64,000 bases of DNA, taken from Parasponia andersonii (Eukaryota; Streptophyta; Magnoliopsida; Rosales; Cannabaceae). The translations under genes and the position numbers were made by a program. Of the stretch, positions 37,101 through 49,597 are shown piece after piece. The notes beneath the pieces were generated by a model, which was not told where the DNA came from, made no database searches, and saw nothing but the letters and a program-made list of their open reading frames with translations. Location of the stretch: the NCBI GenBank assembly GCA_002914805.1, contig JXTB01000068.1, positions 925,141 through 989,140 on the forward strand. The letters run 5' to 3'. Within the stretch, counting starts at the first letter, position 1. Each line of letters starts with the position of its first letter.

Positions 37101-38972
37101 TGTTTCAAAATTTGGTTTTCTTCGTGCTCAATTATTTTCTTGAAATTTCTTTTTTATAAACAAGTTGATCAAGAGAATTCTATGTTTTTTTATTTTTTAT
37201 TTTTTTACTTTCAGTTCTCATTATGCATAGAAGATCTTGTACCATTAGCACTTGGGAGATATGTTAAGGCCCTTGTTTCATCCATGCATCAAGTTGAGAA
37301 GGCTGGCTATGGTCCTCTAAGCAGTTCTGAGCAAATGCTGGAGAAAATGTTTTCTTTGTTCATTGAACAAGGAAACTTGTGGCCAGAGATATGCGGTTTG
37401 TCTGAGATTAAGGGCCCAGAAACATCTGAGAGCAGCTTATATGGGTATGACTCAGTCAACAGTCTGATTTTGTTTCAGAGAATTATTGCCCTGTTAAACT
37501 ATTCTGCATATTTGACTTCTTTCTGTTCTTGGTGCCATTTTAATAAAATTCTCAAAATTTAAGATTCGTAACTAATTTGAGAGTAATTCATTTCTTCTAC
37601 AGTTCCATACATATTTGGTGTTTACATGAGAGTAATGTACTCCTTCCAATGTTGCAGATATCTACATGAGCATATTACATTATTGGAGAGAAATGGCAAG
37701 CTGGAAACACTTGAAGTGATAAATGAGAAGATTCGAAAGCGTTTTAAGAATCCAAAGTTGTCAAATAGTAACTGTGCTAAAGTTTGCAGGCATGCGTCAG
37801 TTGCTTGGTGTCGATCTCTTATAATAAGCCTTGGACAGATCACTCCACCACTGCCTAAGCTCTCCACTGAGACTCAATTTCTCGGTCAATCGGATGGTGG
37901 TTTGGAAAACAGCCAACTGCTTTGCATTGATTTGCAAACAGACGAATTATGGAGTTCGGCATTTGAGGACCCAACCCAACTGAAAGCTCTTGAATTAAAA
38001 TGGTGGCCAATATTGTCACAAATCAAATCTATAATGATTAAGAAAGTGTCTGATGAAAATTTGGAGACAGCTAACGCTTTGCTTAGATCTTCTTATAACT
38101 TTTATCGTGAGAGCTCTTGTGTAATGCCCCCTTCTGGTGTCAACCTTTATTTGGTTCCATCTTGGTTAGCTATGGAGAAACAATTTCAACCAAATATGAA
38201 TGGGGTTGAAATCCTTGATCTCAGCGTTCCAAGGAAGCTTATCTTGTGGGCCTATACGTTATTGCATGGACGCTATGCAAACATCTCAGTTGTTGTAAAG
38301 TATTGTGAAGAAAACGCCAAGGTATGAAAATCAGCAGAGGCTTTTGCGGGGGCTTTTCCTGAAAGCATCTATCAAGCGAATATGCTTCTTCGTCATAAAG
38401 GGAAATGAATTCGACTAATTTATCATGGGATTTGGTTGCTTTTTGCAGTCAAAGATGAAAAAAGGAGGTGGAGGTACGTCTGCTGCTCCCTCAAGTACAA
38501 GCATACCCAACGCTGCCACTACCCAAACAGGTTACTGTCTTATATTATATTTTTTCTCGTTCAAAGCCTTTTTGAGGACTCAATGTAGAGAGTATCAGTA
38601 TATTGGAATATGAAATTCTTTCTGCTTTTCACAAGTACTGAAACTGGCTTCTAGAAATTGACACTTTTCATAGTCGGACGTCTTGTGCTGTGCAAACACT
38701 AATAGTTGTCGCAACTACGGTTCGTTTTAGGTGGTCTGAGGGATGGAGCGGGCTATGAGGGAGTTAATGATGCGGAGGCTGCTGCTTCTCTAACCATGAC
38801 AGTCTCTACTTCGGTGGCTGAGAGCAATGCCACACATTCTTCAAATCCACCATCTTTTTCGGGTGACATTCAAAAGGGTTTATTTGCTGCTCCTCAACTT
38901 CACCATTGTAACTACACCACTTCAGAGAGGAGTACTGCCATGGCACATGAAGCAGATCCAGACAAAGTTTGA
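28107..38972 (+). CDS. CABIN1-like TPR protein (HIR histone chaperone complex)
   Basis: Nineteen coding exons: 28107-28109, 28202-28276, 28645-28764, 28876-28916, 29291-29502, 29634-31534, 32096-32302, 32476-33138, 33336-33571, 33670-33880, 34215-34370, 35379-35536, 35710-35902, 36003-36379, 36845-37025, 37215-37444, 37658-38321, 38449-38530 and 38731-38972. They give 1983 residues. Family members (calcineurin-binding protein 1-like; At4g32820 in Arabidopsis, about 1870 residues) belong to the HIR complex, which deposits histone H3.3 outside replication. The start [12 protein letters not shown] and the N-terminal TPR stretch ([60 protein letters not shown]) are diagnostic. Exon 6 (1.9 kb) holds most of the middle. 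Exon 8 encodes an acidic linker. The Ser/Thr-rich C-terminus is low complexity. The coding part of exon 1 is only the ATG. All splice sites are GT-AG. Confidence 0.93.
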
Positions 38973-39609
38973 CCATATATTTAACTTTAGGCAAGCTAAA
39001 TTTAACTGTACATATCGTCCCCGAGACTAGCATAGGCGTTTAGCAGGAAAAATTGAAACGAAAAAAGAAGGGGAGGGGGGGGGGAAAAAAAAAAGCGTAG
39101 GTTAAATGTAATGACAAGATTGTAAAGTTGTAACGCGACGTCCTTGCCTTAATGTAAAAAAATGTTACAGCCAAAAATATGCGGTTGAAATGAATTATAT
39201 TCTCTTTCTTTTTCTTTTTTGTTGTTTTTTCCGAAACGTCTTGATAGTCTTAGCTTATATGTCTATTCTTTTTTTTTTTGTTTTGAAACGTCCTGATAGT
39301 CTATTGCACATGATTCAAATTAATTAATATTTAGGATATGATTTGAAACCTCACGTTCTTCATGTTCTGTTGAGTATGCTAATGAAAATGGGCTTTTTGT
39401 AGCCATGGGCTTAGCCCTGTGGCTGGCAGAAGACTCAATTGAATAGGCCTTAAAATTGAGCCCACATTTAACTTAACTGCCCCATAACATAAGCAAAGAA
39501 GAAGAAGAAGAAGAAGAAGAAGAAGAAGAAGACTAGTCATTGGTCGGCTCAAGTGGGATTAGTGGGTGGCAGGGCAGGGGCAGCGAGACACAGAAGAAAA
39601 AAATCAAAA
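38973..39609. other. CABIN1 3' UTR and GatC promoter/leader
   Basis: 38973-39200 is likely the CABIN1 3' UTR, with an A/G-rich run near 39058-39094. A (GAA)n microsatellite of about 36 bp at 39496-39531 lies just upstream of the GatC start, probably in its 5' UTR. The two genes are in tandem and only 637 bp apart. Confidence 0.6.
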
Positions 39610-40764
39610 ATGGGAAGCAAAGGCATGGTTTTGGTGAAGGGAATCACAAGTTTGAGCTTCCCACTGCCGAAGGGCTCATTCAACTCGAAAAGTACTTTTG
39701 GGAAAGCGCTTCTTCTTCAGAAGAAGAACAATCTGGTTTTGTTCAGAACAAATTCCTCGACTTCAACCACTGGGTCCTCTCTTGAACCTCCGGATGTGCC
39801 GCGTTTGGCTGAGACAGCTCGAATCTCTCTTACTTCTGATGAGGTATCCTCGTATTAAGTCTTCTTCTTCTCTTTCGATTTGAATTTGTTATTTCACTCG
39901 ACCTACACACCTGTTTTTCTCCCTAATCTCAATTCAAAATCTTTATAATTTTTTTTTTTTTTTTTTTTTTAAATTCAGGTCGAAGAATTCGGTCCTAAAA
40001 TTCGTCAAGTGGTGGATTGGTATGATGGGTTTTAATTTAGAATATTTGTATTCCATTTTTATTTTTGGGGTTTTGGGTTAGTGATTTATGGGTTGGAATA
40101 ATTTGGTGATAGGTTTGGACAGCTTCAAGCAGTTGATCTTCGAAGTGTTGAGCCCGCAATAAGAGCAGGTGCTTGTTCAAGTCACTCTTCTTTTTCTTTT
40201 TTTTTTTCTTAAGAAAAAAAGTAATAACAAAATTTCATAGCTCCGTATATGGTTGTTAGGACGTAGGAGCATTATAATTATGAAAAGTGAAGATGGAAAC
40301 GAACGGTTATTTATTTATTTATTTTATTTTTTATTTACTTCCTGGGTTTTTAGAGTCCTTTGCCAGAATGACAATATTTAAAATTTTTATTTGCAAAATG
40401 ATCATCTTCTATTCTCTCAAGTCATTTTACAAAAAATTGCAAAATATAAGGCAATAACTTTCTGTATTTGTGTTTCTCTTAAAAGTCATTTTGCCCAAAT
40501 ACTCGGTTTTTAAGTTTTGTAATGAGTTTAATTATGCTGATTATATACAGATACTGAAGGTGACAATTTGCGGGATGATGTTCCACAAATATTTGAGAAG
40601 AGGTAAGTAAAAGAGTCTTTTAAGTGAAGTGTGTTTGTAGTTTTCGAACATTAAAATAATTTTATTAGAAACTGTTTGTTCTGAACAGGGAAGCCTTAAT
40701 TGGGGCAGTTCCAAACTATGAGGATCAATACATTAAAGTTCCTAAAGTCTTGAACAAGGAATAG
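39610..40764 (+). CDS. GATC: Glutamyl-tRNA(Gln) amidotransferase subunit C
   Basis: Five exons: 39610-39843, 39979-40019, 40113-40168, 40551-40602 and 40689-40764. They give 152 residues. GatC is the small subunit of GatCAB, which converts Glu-tRNA(Gln) to Gln-tRNA(Gln) in chloroplasts and mitochondria. The first 60 residues are basic and Ser/Thr-rich, as in an organelle targeting peptide. The GatC core starts [21 protein letters not shown] and continues [22 protein letters not shown] and the C-terminal [17 protein letters not shown]. Length is normal for plants. An in-frame ATG at 39553 would add 19 residues (Gly/Arg/Lys-rich). I chose 39610 because its context resembles known starts, but the longer form is possible. 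Confidence 0.94.
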
Positions 40765-43437
40765 CTTCTTTTAGTACTGAATCCTGAGCCCTGAGGTCTG
40801 AGGATAACACAACGAAGCCGATCCCCCCTATTCATTTTCTTTTTTTCTTTTTTCCTTCTGGATTTTCTTTCTTTTTTTTTTTTTCCCCCTTGCCGTACAT
40901 TTGTCATTTTTTTTTTCTCGGGTGAATGGCATCATTGAAATCTGGTCATAATCGTCTCCAACTCTTTTATTTTTTTTCCGTATTGAAGTACTTAGCATTT
41001 TTTTTTGGCACCATTAATTCTATTAGCATTACTTTATCCAATATTTCATTAAAATTTATTTAAATAAGAAAAATTTTGCGTCATTAATCCCTATTGTTTA
41101 ACAATTTGATTCCCCACTTCTCTCTCCTCACTTTTTTTTTTTTTTTTTCCATTTATATCTCCAATCAACAGTATTTTTTTTTGGTATTGATTCTTCTCCA
41201 AATTACAGTGATATACCCTAAATATATAAAAAAAATAGTAGTGAACTTTTTGACAAAAATAAATGAGAAAATCTATAATATCCCTTAAGCTTAACTATAT
41301 TATTTTTTACATATACAAAATTAGTTATTTTATTTAGACATATGAAAAAATGAAGAAAACTGTAAAATTTTTCAAGCTTATTTATTATAAATAGTTAATT
41401 TAATTTTTTAGAATACTCATGCATAATTAAATGATAATCTAGTAGATATAGTAAAGATTTTTAGTCAAATTTGACTAATAGAAAAGGATGTGTAAAATTT
41501 TTTTAGTTGTAAAAATAGTAAGACAATTATTTTTTTGTTCATAAGAGTTACTATAGTTCAACATAAACTAAGTTTTGTTGTTTAATCTTTTTTTTCAAAG
41601 AATTTGATTTTTAAATGAACCATTTCTTTTATATCTATTTTGAATTTTAATTTTCTGAAAAATTGATAGATGCATATTGTTAAAGGCGGCTCTATTGTTG
41701 CTTATCTTTTTTTTTTTCCTACTTGTTTTCTAAATAGATCCCTCTCTAAAGTTTAAAAATTAAGCTTTTCTTAACAGACTCTTTTAAACTTTGTTATTCC
41801 AAATTGGCTATTAATAAAAAAATCAAGTAAAATTTCTTTTCCCACCTATTAGTTTTACAGATTTCTCAATCATTTGTTTGATATTCTTCAACCTTTTGTT
41901 AATTTATTGACAAGAACTATCTTATAAATCAAGATAGAGGGGCCAAACTTTTAGGCTTCGAAATATTCATCAATTTATATTTCTCCTAGAAATTAAGATA
42001 GAGTTCTTGAAATTAATTTTTTTGGGGTTATTAAGAAGAGAGACAGAGTTTCTTAAATTATTACTTAGGGTTCTTAAGTACTAGAGAAAAAAGTTAGAAT
42101 TCTTGAATTTATTTTAGGATTTTTGAAAAGTAGAAAGATAGTTGAATTATTATTTAAAGTTCCTCAGAGAGAATTGAAATTGGGATTTTGCAGTCTTTTT
42201 TCTCTAAGAATATAAATATTTTATTTACCTTAAAATAAATTAATTACTCAAGATTTTTTTAAATGATTTATTAGTTATGTTTAAGAGGTGTGTGAAAAAC
42301 AAATAGTTAAGAAAGAAGATTCTAGATCTTTAATATTATTTACATCTATTTATGCCATTTCATATAAGGCTATTCATGTTATTTAATAATTAGTAAATGG
42401 GGGGTTGGAAGAGTAAAAAGAGGGGTAACATTATTGTTAATCGGAGATATGAATGGGAAAAAAAAAAAACCACTAGAGACCAAATTTCTAGATAATTGAA
42501 ATAATAGAGTAATGGTGCAAAATTTTTTTTATTTAAATGAATTTTAACAGAATCTTATATTTGCTAAAAAGACTAACAGTGCTAAAAAGAAAAACATTAA
42601 GTACTTAATTACTACAAAAAAAAATTAGGGACTAATATGCCAAAATAATAATATATTGGGGACCAATAATACCATTAACCTTTTTCTTTAATATATGAAT
42701 AGGGCTTTAAGCATTTTAACAATGAAACATGCAATATGGCTAGAAGAGCCAAGATGTTAGGCCAAATATGTAATCCAATTAATATAGAATAGACTAAAGT
42801 AGAGGCAATTTGATTTTTTATAGTAATTTTCAAAAAAGAAATGAAAATTCCTTAATTTTAAAATTGTTTGAAAAATTCCAGATCTTTTTAAATTATTTAG
42901 AAAAATATTACTTTTTATTAATTGATGAGAAATTTGAAGTAACCAATCAAGTAACCTTAGGTAACTTAACTGGTTATCTCAAGTAACTAGCTCGTTACCT
43001 CAAATAACCTAATTAATTACCTCGAGGACTATTGAAAAATACTAATTTCTAAAAAAATAGTATTTTTCTAAATCATTCTAAGATTTTTCAAATAATTTAG
43101 CTCATTTGAAAATTTTCAATTTTTGGTACTTCGGGCGTGAAATTTGTAAAAAGCCCGATAAAGTATGCCCGTAGAAAAAAAAAAAAGAAAGTTACAGTAA
43201 ATGCCACTTTTTCACAGAAAAGGAAAAGAAAAAAATAAAAGGCCTTTACATTTAACCTCTAGTTAATTAATAAAAGGGTTTTTTTTTTTAACTTTAAAAA
43301 ACTCCGTTGGTAGCAACCCTATCATTCAAACTCTAGTCTGGTTCAATCTCAATTACAACTTGACCGAAGTAACCTGAAATTGATGCAATTAATTTTATTA
43401 AAAATATTGTGAAAATATTTGCTAAATTAAAATAAGA
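40765..43437. other. Gene-free AT-rich DNA
   Basis: GatC 3' UTR, then about 2.6 kb of AT-rich DNA with homopolymer runs. No ORF has family features. A stretch near 42940-43030 repeats GTAAC/GGTAAC-type words several times; it looks like simple-sequence drift. Confidence 0.5.
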
Positions 43438-43912
43438 GTTAATAATAGTAATAGGCCCTGAAATATATTCATTATAACACTTTGGTCCTCAAACTTTTAA
43501 CTTACATAGTATTGGCTACTGAATTATGCAATATTATAAAAATAGCCCATTTGTCACAAATTATTAGTTTTTTTAATAGAAAATAGTATTGGACTTAAAT
43601 AAGTCAGAATTTCATTATCAAGTATAGTTACCAAACTACTTACTTTATATTTAACTGTTTGTAAAAAATAAAATAGTTATTATTATAATTATTGCATAAA
43701 TCTCAGTAGTCTATTGAATGAGTTGAAAATTCAGAGTCTGATTTTTGACCATAATTAGCAAACTGTGTGTTTTGAAATGACTTATTTTGTTAAATATTTT
43801 GTAGTTTATGATAAAATTACATAATTCAGGGGGTCGTTACTATGCAATTGAAAATTCAGGGATTAAAGTAATACAATAAGTATAATTTAAGGATCATTAC
43901 TATTATTAACCC
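43438..43912. mobile_element. MITE-like element with ~75-bp terminal inverted repeats
   Basis: The left end GTTAATAATAGTAATAGGCC is matched by the reverse complement of the right end, GTTAATAATAGTAATGATCC. Pairing then continues imperfectly for about 75 bp (TATTCATTATAACACTTT versus TACTTATTGTATTACTTT; AACTTACATAG versus AATTGCATAG). No ORF is present. Related but more decayed copies lie at 25540-26041 and about 1610-1830. Confidence 0.65.
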
Positions 43913-45377
43913 TAAAAGTAAAAAATAGATTAAATAGAATAAAACCCCCTTAGATCTTATATTTCCATTTTGAAACCTTAATATCAAAAGGGACAACTAC
44001 GAAAAAAAAAAAATCCTGAGATATGACTTTTCTATTATTTTAACTCTATCTTTTAGTTTGTGTAAAATAATATTTCCACATTTCAAATCTCTTTAATTTA
44101 CTTTATGGGTACGAATTGGATGATTTATGCTAACTCTTTCAAGTTATTTTCAATAGAATTTTTGTATTAATCAGCACAAATAAAATATTCTCAATTTATA
44201 TTTCATATCTAGTGATAAATTTATAGGTCAATTTATATGTTAAGATACAAATTTACAAAAATTTAAAATGTAGAGATATAATTTTGCACAAAGCAAAAAT
44301 AATAGTTAATTTTACAAAAGGACTATACTTCAGGGTTTTTTTTTTTTTTTGCAAATAATCAAATGTCAAAAACATAAACTAAAAGTCTAAAACTTTCAAA
44401 TTGGGCGCCTTTAAATAAAAATAAATAACTAAGCAATTGGGTTAACCCGGCCATTTAATCAAAAAGTAAAAGTTGATCATCCTTCTGCTGCATGAGTTTC
44501 CTTTATTGCCCGGGCTTCGGGTTGCCATTTTACAATTCAAACAACACCTGGTTGGTTTGGGCGGGCAAGCAGTATGACCTTATATGTGGCCATTTACCTA
44601 TCAGAAGAAAAAATCACAATCATTTGCTAAAATGACGTGTAAAATAAAAGGCTTTATTATAATTTGTCTTCAAAATGTAGTGTTATCGAGAAATCAGAGT
44701 GGTGTCTCTTTTTACGTTTGCTGAAGACATCTATGTTTTTTTTTTTCCATCTTTTAACAAGTGTCCAAAGACAGATTAAAATGATTAAAATGAGTATATC
44801 TTACACTCGATTTTAAACAAATGTATATTTTCTTAGATATCTCTAAATATATTAGTTCATTTACAATATATACTTTTTTCGAAAAATAATGAAGTCCTCA
44901 TCTTAAAGGCCTCAATGTTGTTCCTGATTGACTTGGTTCCTAACACAAGACCTTAAAAAAACTACCAAAGAGTCACTTAGCCTAATTTCCTCGTTCATTA
45001 CTTAAGACAAAGCAAAATATGAGTACTTCTATAGGTTGCATTTGCTAAGATATATATTAGTTTTATAGCTGTACTTTCTAAAGAAAACTACTAAAAAAAA
45101 AGGTCAACCACCAGAATATAGCACAATTTCCTCCAAAATACAAACCAGGTTGGAGAAAACGAACACATAGCCAATGTGAAGGTAATTAATTAGGCTAAAT
45201 AACAGTTTAATAAGATGGTATGAGATTCATAGTCATTTTGAAGAGTGTTATAAAGAAAATTGATATAAAACTAATATTGGTTTTAGAACTGCTATCAATG
45301 AAAAAGGCCAACTTTGAAACGAAAAGGAACGTTGGTAATATTCACAATTGATATATATATATATATATATATTTACA
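43913..45377. other. Gene-free AT-rich DNA
   Basis: No gene or defined element found. 44450-44600 is slightly GC-richer but has no coherent frame. The stretch ends in a (TA)n tract at about 45350-45371. Confidence 0.45.
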
Positions 45378-45907
45378 GGGCACCAATCCAGTAGGTATTT
45401 TTTTTTTTTACTTATGCATAGGTATCAATTTGGCCAATAAAAATTTAGCATACATATTTTTTTATTATAAAAAATAAGAGAGAGAAAGAGCATTAATGAT
45501 GCACGTCTTTTCATGCACTTCATTATAGCCATTAGATCATCATTAGATGGTGATCTAACGGCTAAAAAAAAAAATACATACCCATAAGTAAAGAAAAAAA
45601 ATACCTATTGGATTGGCAACCATATATATATATATAGGTTGCCAATCCAATAGGTATTTTTTTTCTTTACCTATATATATGGTTGCCAATCCAATATGTA
45701 TTTTTTTTCTTTACCTATAGGTAGGTATTTTTGTTTTAGCCGGGTTGCCAATCCAATGGCTATAATGAAGTACATGAAAAGACGTGCATCATTAATGTTC
45801 TTTCTCTCTCTTACTTTTTACAATAAAAAAATGTGCATGCTAAATTTTCATTGGCCAAATTGATACCTATGCATAGGTAAAAAAAAAAAATACCTACTGG
45901 ATTGGTA

Positions 45908-45949
<42 letters not shown>

Positions 45950-46050
45950 TTTCATCATAGCCATTGGATCACCATCTAATGGTGATCTAACGGCTAAAAA
46001 AAAAAATACCTACCCATAGGTAAAGAAAAAAAATACCTATTGGATTGACA
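45378..46050. mobile_element. Cluster of MITEs in TA microsatellites, inverted copies
   Basis: Copy A (45378-45621) has ends GGCACCAATCCAGTAGGTAT and ATACCTATTGGATTGGCAAC, inverted repeats of each other. It is followed by (TA)n and then copy B (45637-45910) in the opposite orientation, whose first end is repeated (GGTTGCCAATCCAATA at 45637 and again at 45684). After a long (TA)n at 45911-45946 comes a partial copy C (45947-46050). All share the inner blocks GATGCACGTCTTTTCATG, CATTGGCCAAATTGATAC and GATCTAACGGCTAAAA or their complements. No coding capacity. Confidence 0.82.
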
Positions 46051-46957
46051 AAATTTAATATATATACCTAGACATTTAACTATAAAATTTAAAAAGTAGA
46101 CATCTAGATAATCAAATTTAAAATATTAGTTATTCACCTAAATTTCTCAAAATGAAAGTCGTTGAATTAGCAATGGGTCTTTATGGCCCACTACAATGCC
46201 GTACTGTATAAGAGGAAATTCAACTGGCCCTCCCTAGGGTTGGTTGAATTCCACCCCTAAGGAGGAGCCTATAAAAGACACATTTCCTCTTTTCTTACAA
46301 TCTATTATCAGTTTAATTGAAACATTAATTTGGTAGTTATCGTAGAAAATTAAGAGAAAAACAAAAGAGAGAAATTTTTGGAGTCATTATTGGAGGCTAT
46401 TGGAAATTCTGATTCTCACTTTGATCAAGATTGAGGTACCTACACACTTTTACAAATTCAAGTTTGGTACTTTGAAAGGAAGACTTTTTGATTGATGTAA
46501 GATTTTTTTTTAAATGTATTTAGACCATAATAACGATCCATAATAGTTTTTATGAAAAACTAGATCCATAAAAAAAAAAAAAAATTCCAAGCTTCTACTC
46601 ATCTTTGATTTTATCATGTTTTTCATAAAATTTAGCTAACACTTGTGAGGTGGGGACTTCAAAACCACGAGGAGACCAATCTGTCTCCACAAGGAGAAGC
46701 TCATGAACAGCACTGACTACCCGGTATTATGTTTTATATTCATGTTAGAAATTCAGGGGTAATTCCTATAGTGTAGGCACGGTTTGTGGCCTCAACTTCC
46801 TAGAGGATGTCTTTTCCTAGACCATGCATACCTCAATACAAGGCCACTCTCATAGAGAGACTAGAGGATGTTTATCAGTTCGTAAATATGTATCTCAATT
46901 TTACTATATCAAATATTAGATATACTGGGGAAAAAAAAAAAACTACTATAATTTTAT
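46051..46957. other. Intergenic DNA with promoter-like block
   Basis: About 46190-46330 is less AT-rich and has CCTATAAAAGACACATTTCC near 46268, a good TATA context, followed by a leader-like stretch. It may be the start of the Copia-type relict that ends near 47107, but the link is not proven. The 76-codon ORF at 46807-47037 is only the edge of that relict. Confidence 0.35.
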
Positions 46958-47107
46958 GTGCTTATCATGAAAGGACTAAGCACATAAATGTAAGGTTGCG
47001 TTTAGGGACATCATTTGACAGAGGCAGGTCAAGTTGAGAACTTGTTAATCCTGGTGACATGTTGACAAAAATGATATCAGTAATTTCAATGAAGCTTCCA
47101 ACTTACT
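46958..47107 (+). pseudogene. Copia-type pol (RNase H end) remnant
   Basis: The frame reads CAYHERTKHINVRL, close to the HERTKHIxVxxHFIRE signature at the end of Copia RNase H. It is followed by a GDMLTK motif at about 47054-47071 in another frame, as in the usual DxLTKxL tail. Frameshifts and stops break the reading frame. Only this end of pol is recognisable. Confidence 0.55.
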
Positions 47108-47650
47108 GAATTTATTACCTACCTGAACACATTAGCAATTGCAGGGTTCCTCTGGTTCGATTCGTTCTCAGCCAAATCTAGAGTCAAGGAGAAGTTCGAC
47201 AAAAATGTGTGGCTCGAATTTATTTGAGTTGGTTATTTCTAGTAATATAGTTATACTTAAGTTGATTAAGATCACAACTTAATTGACTTTAACTCTCACA
47301 AAATTACGTGTCAGCAACATGTTAGCCTGACTCTAGAATTTAGTTTAGTTTTTGTGTGCTATATAAAGGAAGATTTCTGTTGTACTCATTATCATTATAT
47401 TTGTTTTACTACATTGCATTACTGTATTAAGTTCTGGGGTTTGAGAGAAAATCTGAGTGAACTGTGAAATTCTGTTTGGTTACTGGGAAAGCTCGGCAAA
47501 GAGAGATTGTAATCTGGGTCTAAATAATCGTAAAACTATGAGATTGAGTGTATAATATTAGCTGAATATTGGATTACTAGGCGTTAAAAATCCATATCTT
47601 GGATGTAAGATTTCCTCGGGAAAATCTGAACCAGCTGGTATATTGCTTTC
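47108..47650 (+). mobile_element. Probable decayed Copia 3' LTR
   Basis: Directly downstream of the pol remnant. It contains TGTGTGCTATATAAAGGAAG near 47354 (TATA), followed by a leader-like stretch with TGTACTCATTATCATTATAT. Position after pol and the TATA support an LTR. The ends were not resolved and no second LTR was found. Confidence 0.4.
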
Positions 47651-47927
47651 TGCATGTTTGATCTTTTTCTTCTTCTAATGGTCAATGGTCAACCCAATCA
47701 GGAAAGAATTCTTTTTAAGTATAGGGTTAGCTACATCTTTGTAGTTTGAATTTTGGTTGGTTGTTCTATTTACACCATTAATTTTAGATATTAACAATGT
47801 TATCCTTTACATTTTGAATTTCTTATATATTTATATATTTTCTAAGTCAACCAGTAATTTTGACTTATAAATAAATATTAATTTTGACCCATATATTTAC
47901 CAAAATACTTTTTAAAGTTTAAATATA
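47651..47927. other. AT-rich intergenic DNA
   Basis: No feature seen. Confidence 0.4.
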
Positions 47928-48162
47928 GGTTGTCAATTTAGTAGGTATTTTTTTCACCTATGTGCAGGTATTTTTTTTAGCCGTTAGATCATCATCTAAT
48001 AGTGATCTAACAGCTATAATGAAGTATATAAAGAGATGTGCATCATTAATGCTATTTCTCTCTCTTACTTTTTATTATAAAATAATATGCATGATAAATT
48101 TTCATTGGCCAAATTAATACTTATGTATAGGTCAAAAAAAAAAACATATTAAATTGATGCCC
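47928..48162. mobile_element. Further copy of the TA-associated MITE
   Basis: Starts GGTTGTCAATTTAGTAGGTA and ends near TTAAATTGATGCCC, next to (TA)n at 48163. Internal blocks match the 45378-46050 cluster in copy-B orientation: TAGCCGTTAGATCATCATCT, GATGTGCATCATTAATG and TTTTCATTGGCCAAATTAAT. It is more diverged than copies A and B, so it is probably older. Confidence 0.75.
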
Positions 48163-49597
48163 TATATATATATATGTATATATTTGAAAAGAAATTCAAA
48201 TTTAAAAATTTTGATTTGTACTTTACTTTTTTTAAATATTTTTTCTTTTGATTATTAATTTTAATGAGTTTAAATTTAAATTAAATATTAAACATATATC
48301 TTAAAGTTTTAAGGGTGTTTCGGTAAACTCAATGATCAAAATTAGTAAAGATGATATAAATTTATTATAAATTTTAAATATAAATATTATTATTGATAAT
48401 AATCAAAATATAAATTATGAATTGAAAAAATAGATAAACGCAAAATAAAAAAATATAATTAACCAAAAGAAGTATAAAGTAGTGAGTTTTCTAGAACTTA
48501 TTTTACCAAGACTTTCCTTTAATGGATTATTTTCTTAATTATCCAAGTATGATTTCAAATCAAACTTTAATGAGATGGGTTTTGACAATAAAGTTTAAAG
48601 CAAATCAAATTAAATGGCCTCTTTAAATAAAAATTTTCATTAAACCTATATACTTCCCCCTTTCTTATGGTTATTTAATGGATAAAATTATTTTAAACGA
48701 ATTTGTAAATTTAATCTTCCAATCATAAAATAAAAAATTAATTTTTTTCTTTTGTAACATAGAGTCGCGGGTCCAAAGTCCGGTGAGGAAGCTCATTTTT
48801 TGTCGCAATCATATAGCAGACTGGTGAGATCTCACTTTTTAGTGAGACAAGTCTCCACGTTGTCCAGTGGGGGAAGCGCACAATTCTTCAAGTGGATAAT
48901 TGTGGCCAAAAGGTTTGGCTAGACTGGGGACAGGATAAAATAGACTAGTCAAGCTTGCATGTCTTTTTTTTTTTTTTTTTTTTTTCAATTTGGTTATAGC
49001 CTTTTGAACTCACCGTCAACTATTTGAGGTCGCGCAAAGTCACACAAAATTAACAACACAATAGTCCATGGAAAGAAAATAAGAGAGGTTTCAATTAGAG
49101 GGCGCAACTTTTTGTTGATGAGCAATTTGTTTCCAAATTGTCATGAATCTTTTAGCCCATGCCAGAAGACCTGAATGTTTCAGTATATCTAGAAAGTTTA
49201 TGTGAACATATAACTATATAAAACGCCGAAGAGTTAATAGAACGCTAAATATATTAACTTTTCCACCTCTGGTCTGATTGCAAAAGATGTAGATTTCATT
49301 ATCTAGTCTTAGTTTTGATAATATTATCGAGTATAATAGAATACACGTATCAATTAATGAAACAAAAAGTGGATAAAATAGAGATACTAACACTCTCTTA
49401 TAATAATTATAAACCTCCCTAAACAAGAAGATATTGACCCTTCCTAAATGGTCTCAGATTCTATCAGTGACTGGTTTTGGCCCTTTTAAGGGAGGCACCC
49501 CCAATGTGATTGCTGGCTTAATATTTGATGAATAAACTTTGATGCCTGTTTAGCAAAAAAAATAAAAATAAAAATAGTAATAATAAATCATGAACCA
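48163..49597. other. Intergenic DNA with an unexplained GC-richer island
   Basis: About 48755-48950 (from GTCGCGGGTCCAAAGTCCGG to CTAGACTGGGGACAGG) stands out in base composition from its AT-rich surroundings. It has no open frame and matches no family I know. A T-run follows at 48966. About 49440-49540 is also less AT-rich. No gene supported. Confidence 0.4.

Noticed and set aside
46807-47037. 76-codon plus-strand ORF as a gene
   Set aside because: Only its second half resembles anything (Copia RNase H end) and it is frameshifted after that.
47150-47175. B-box-like GGTTCGATTC suggesting a tRNA gene
   Set aside because: No A box or cloverleaf can be formed upstream at the right distance.
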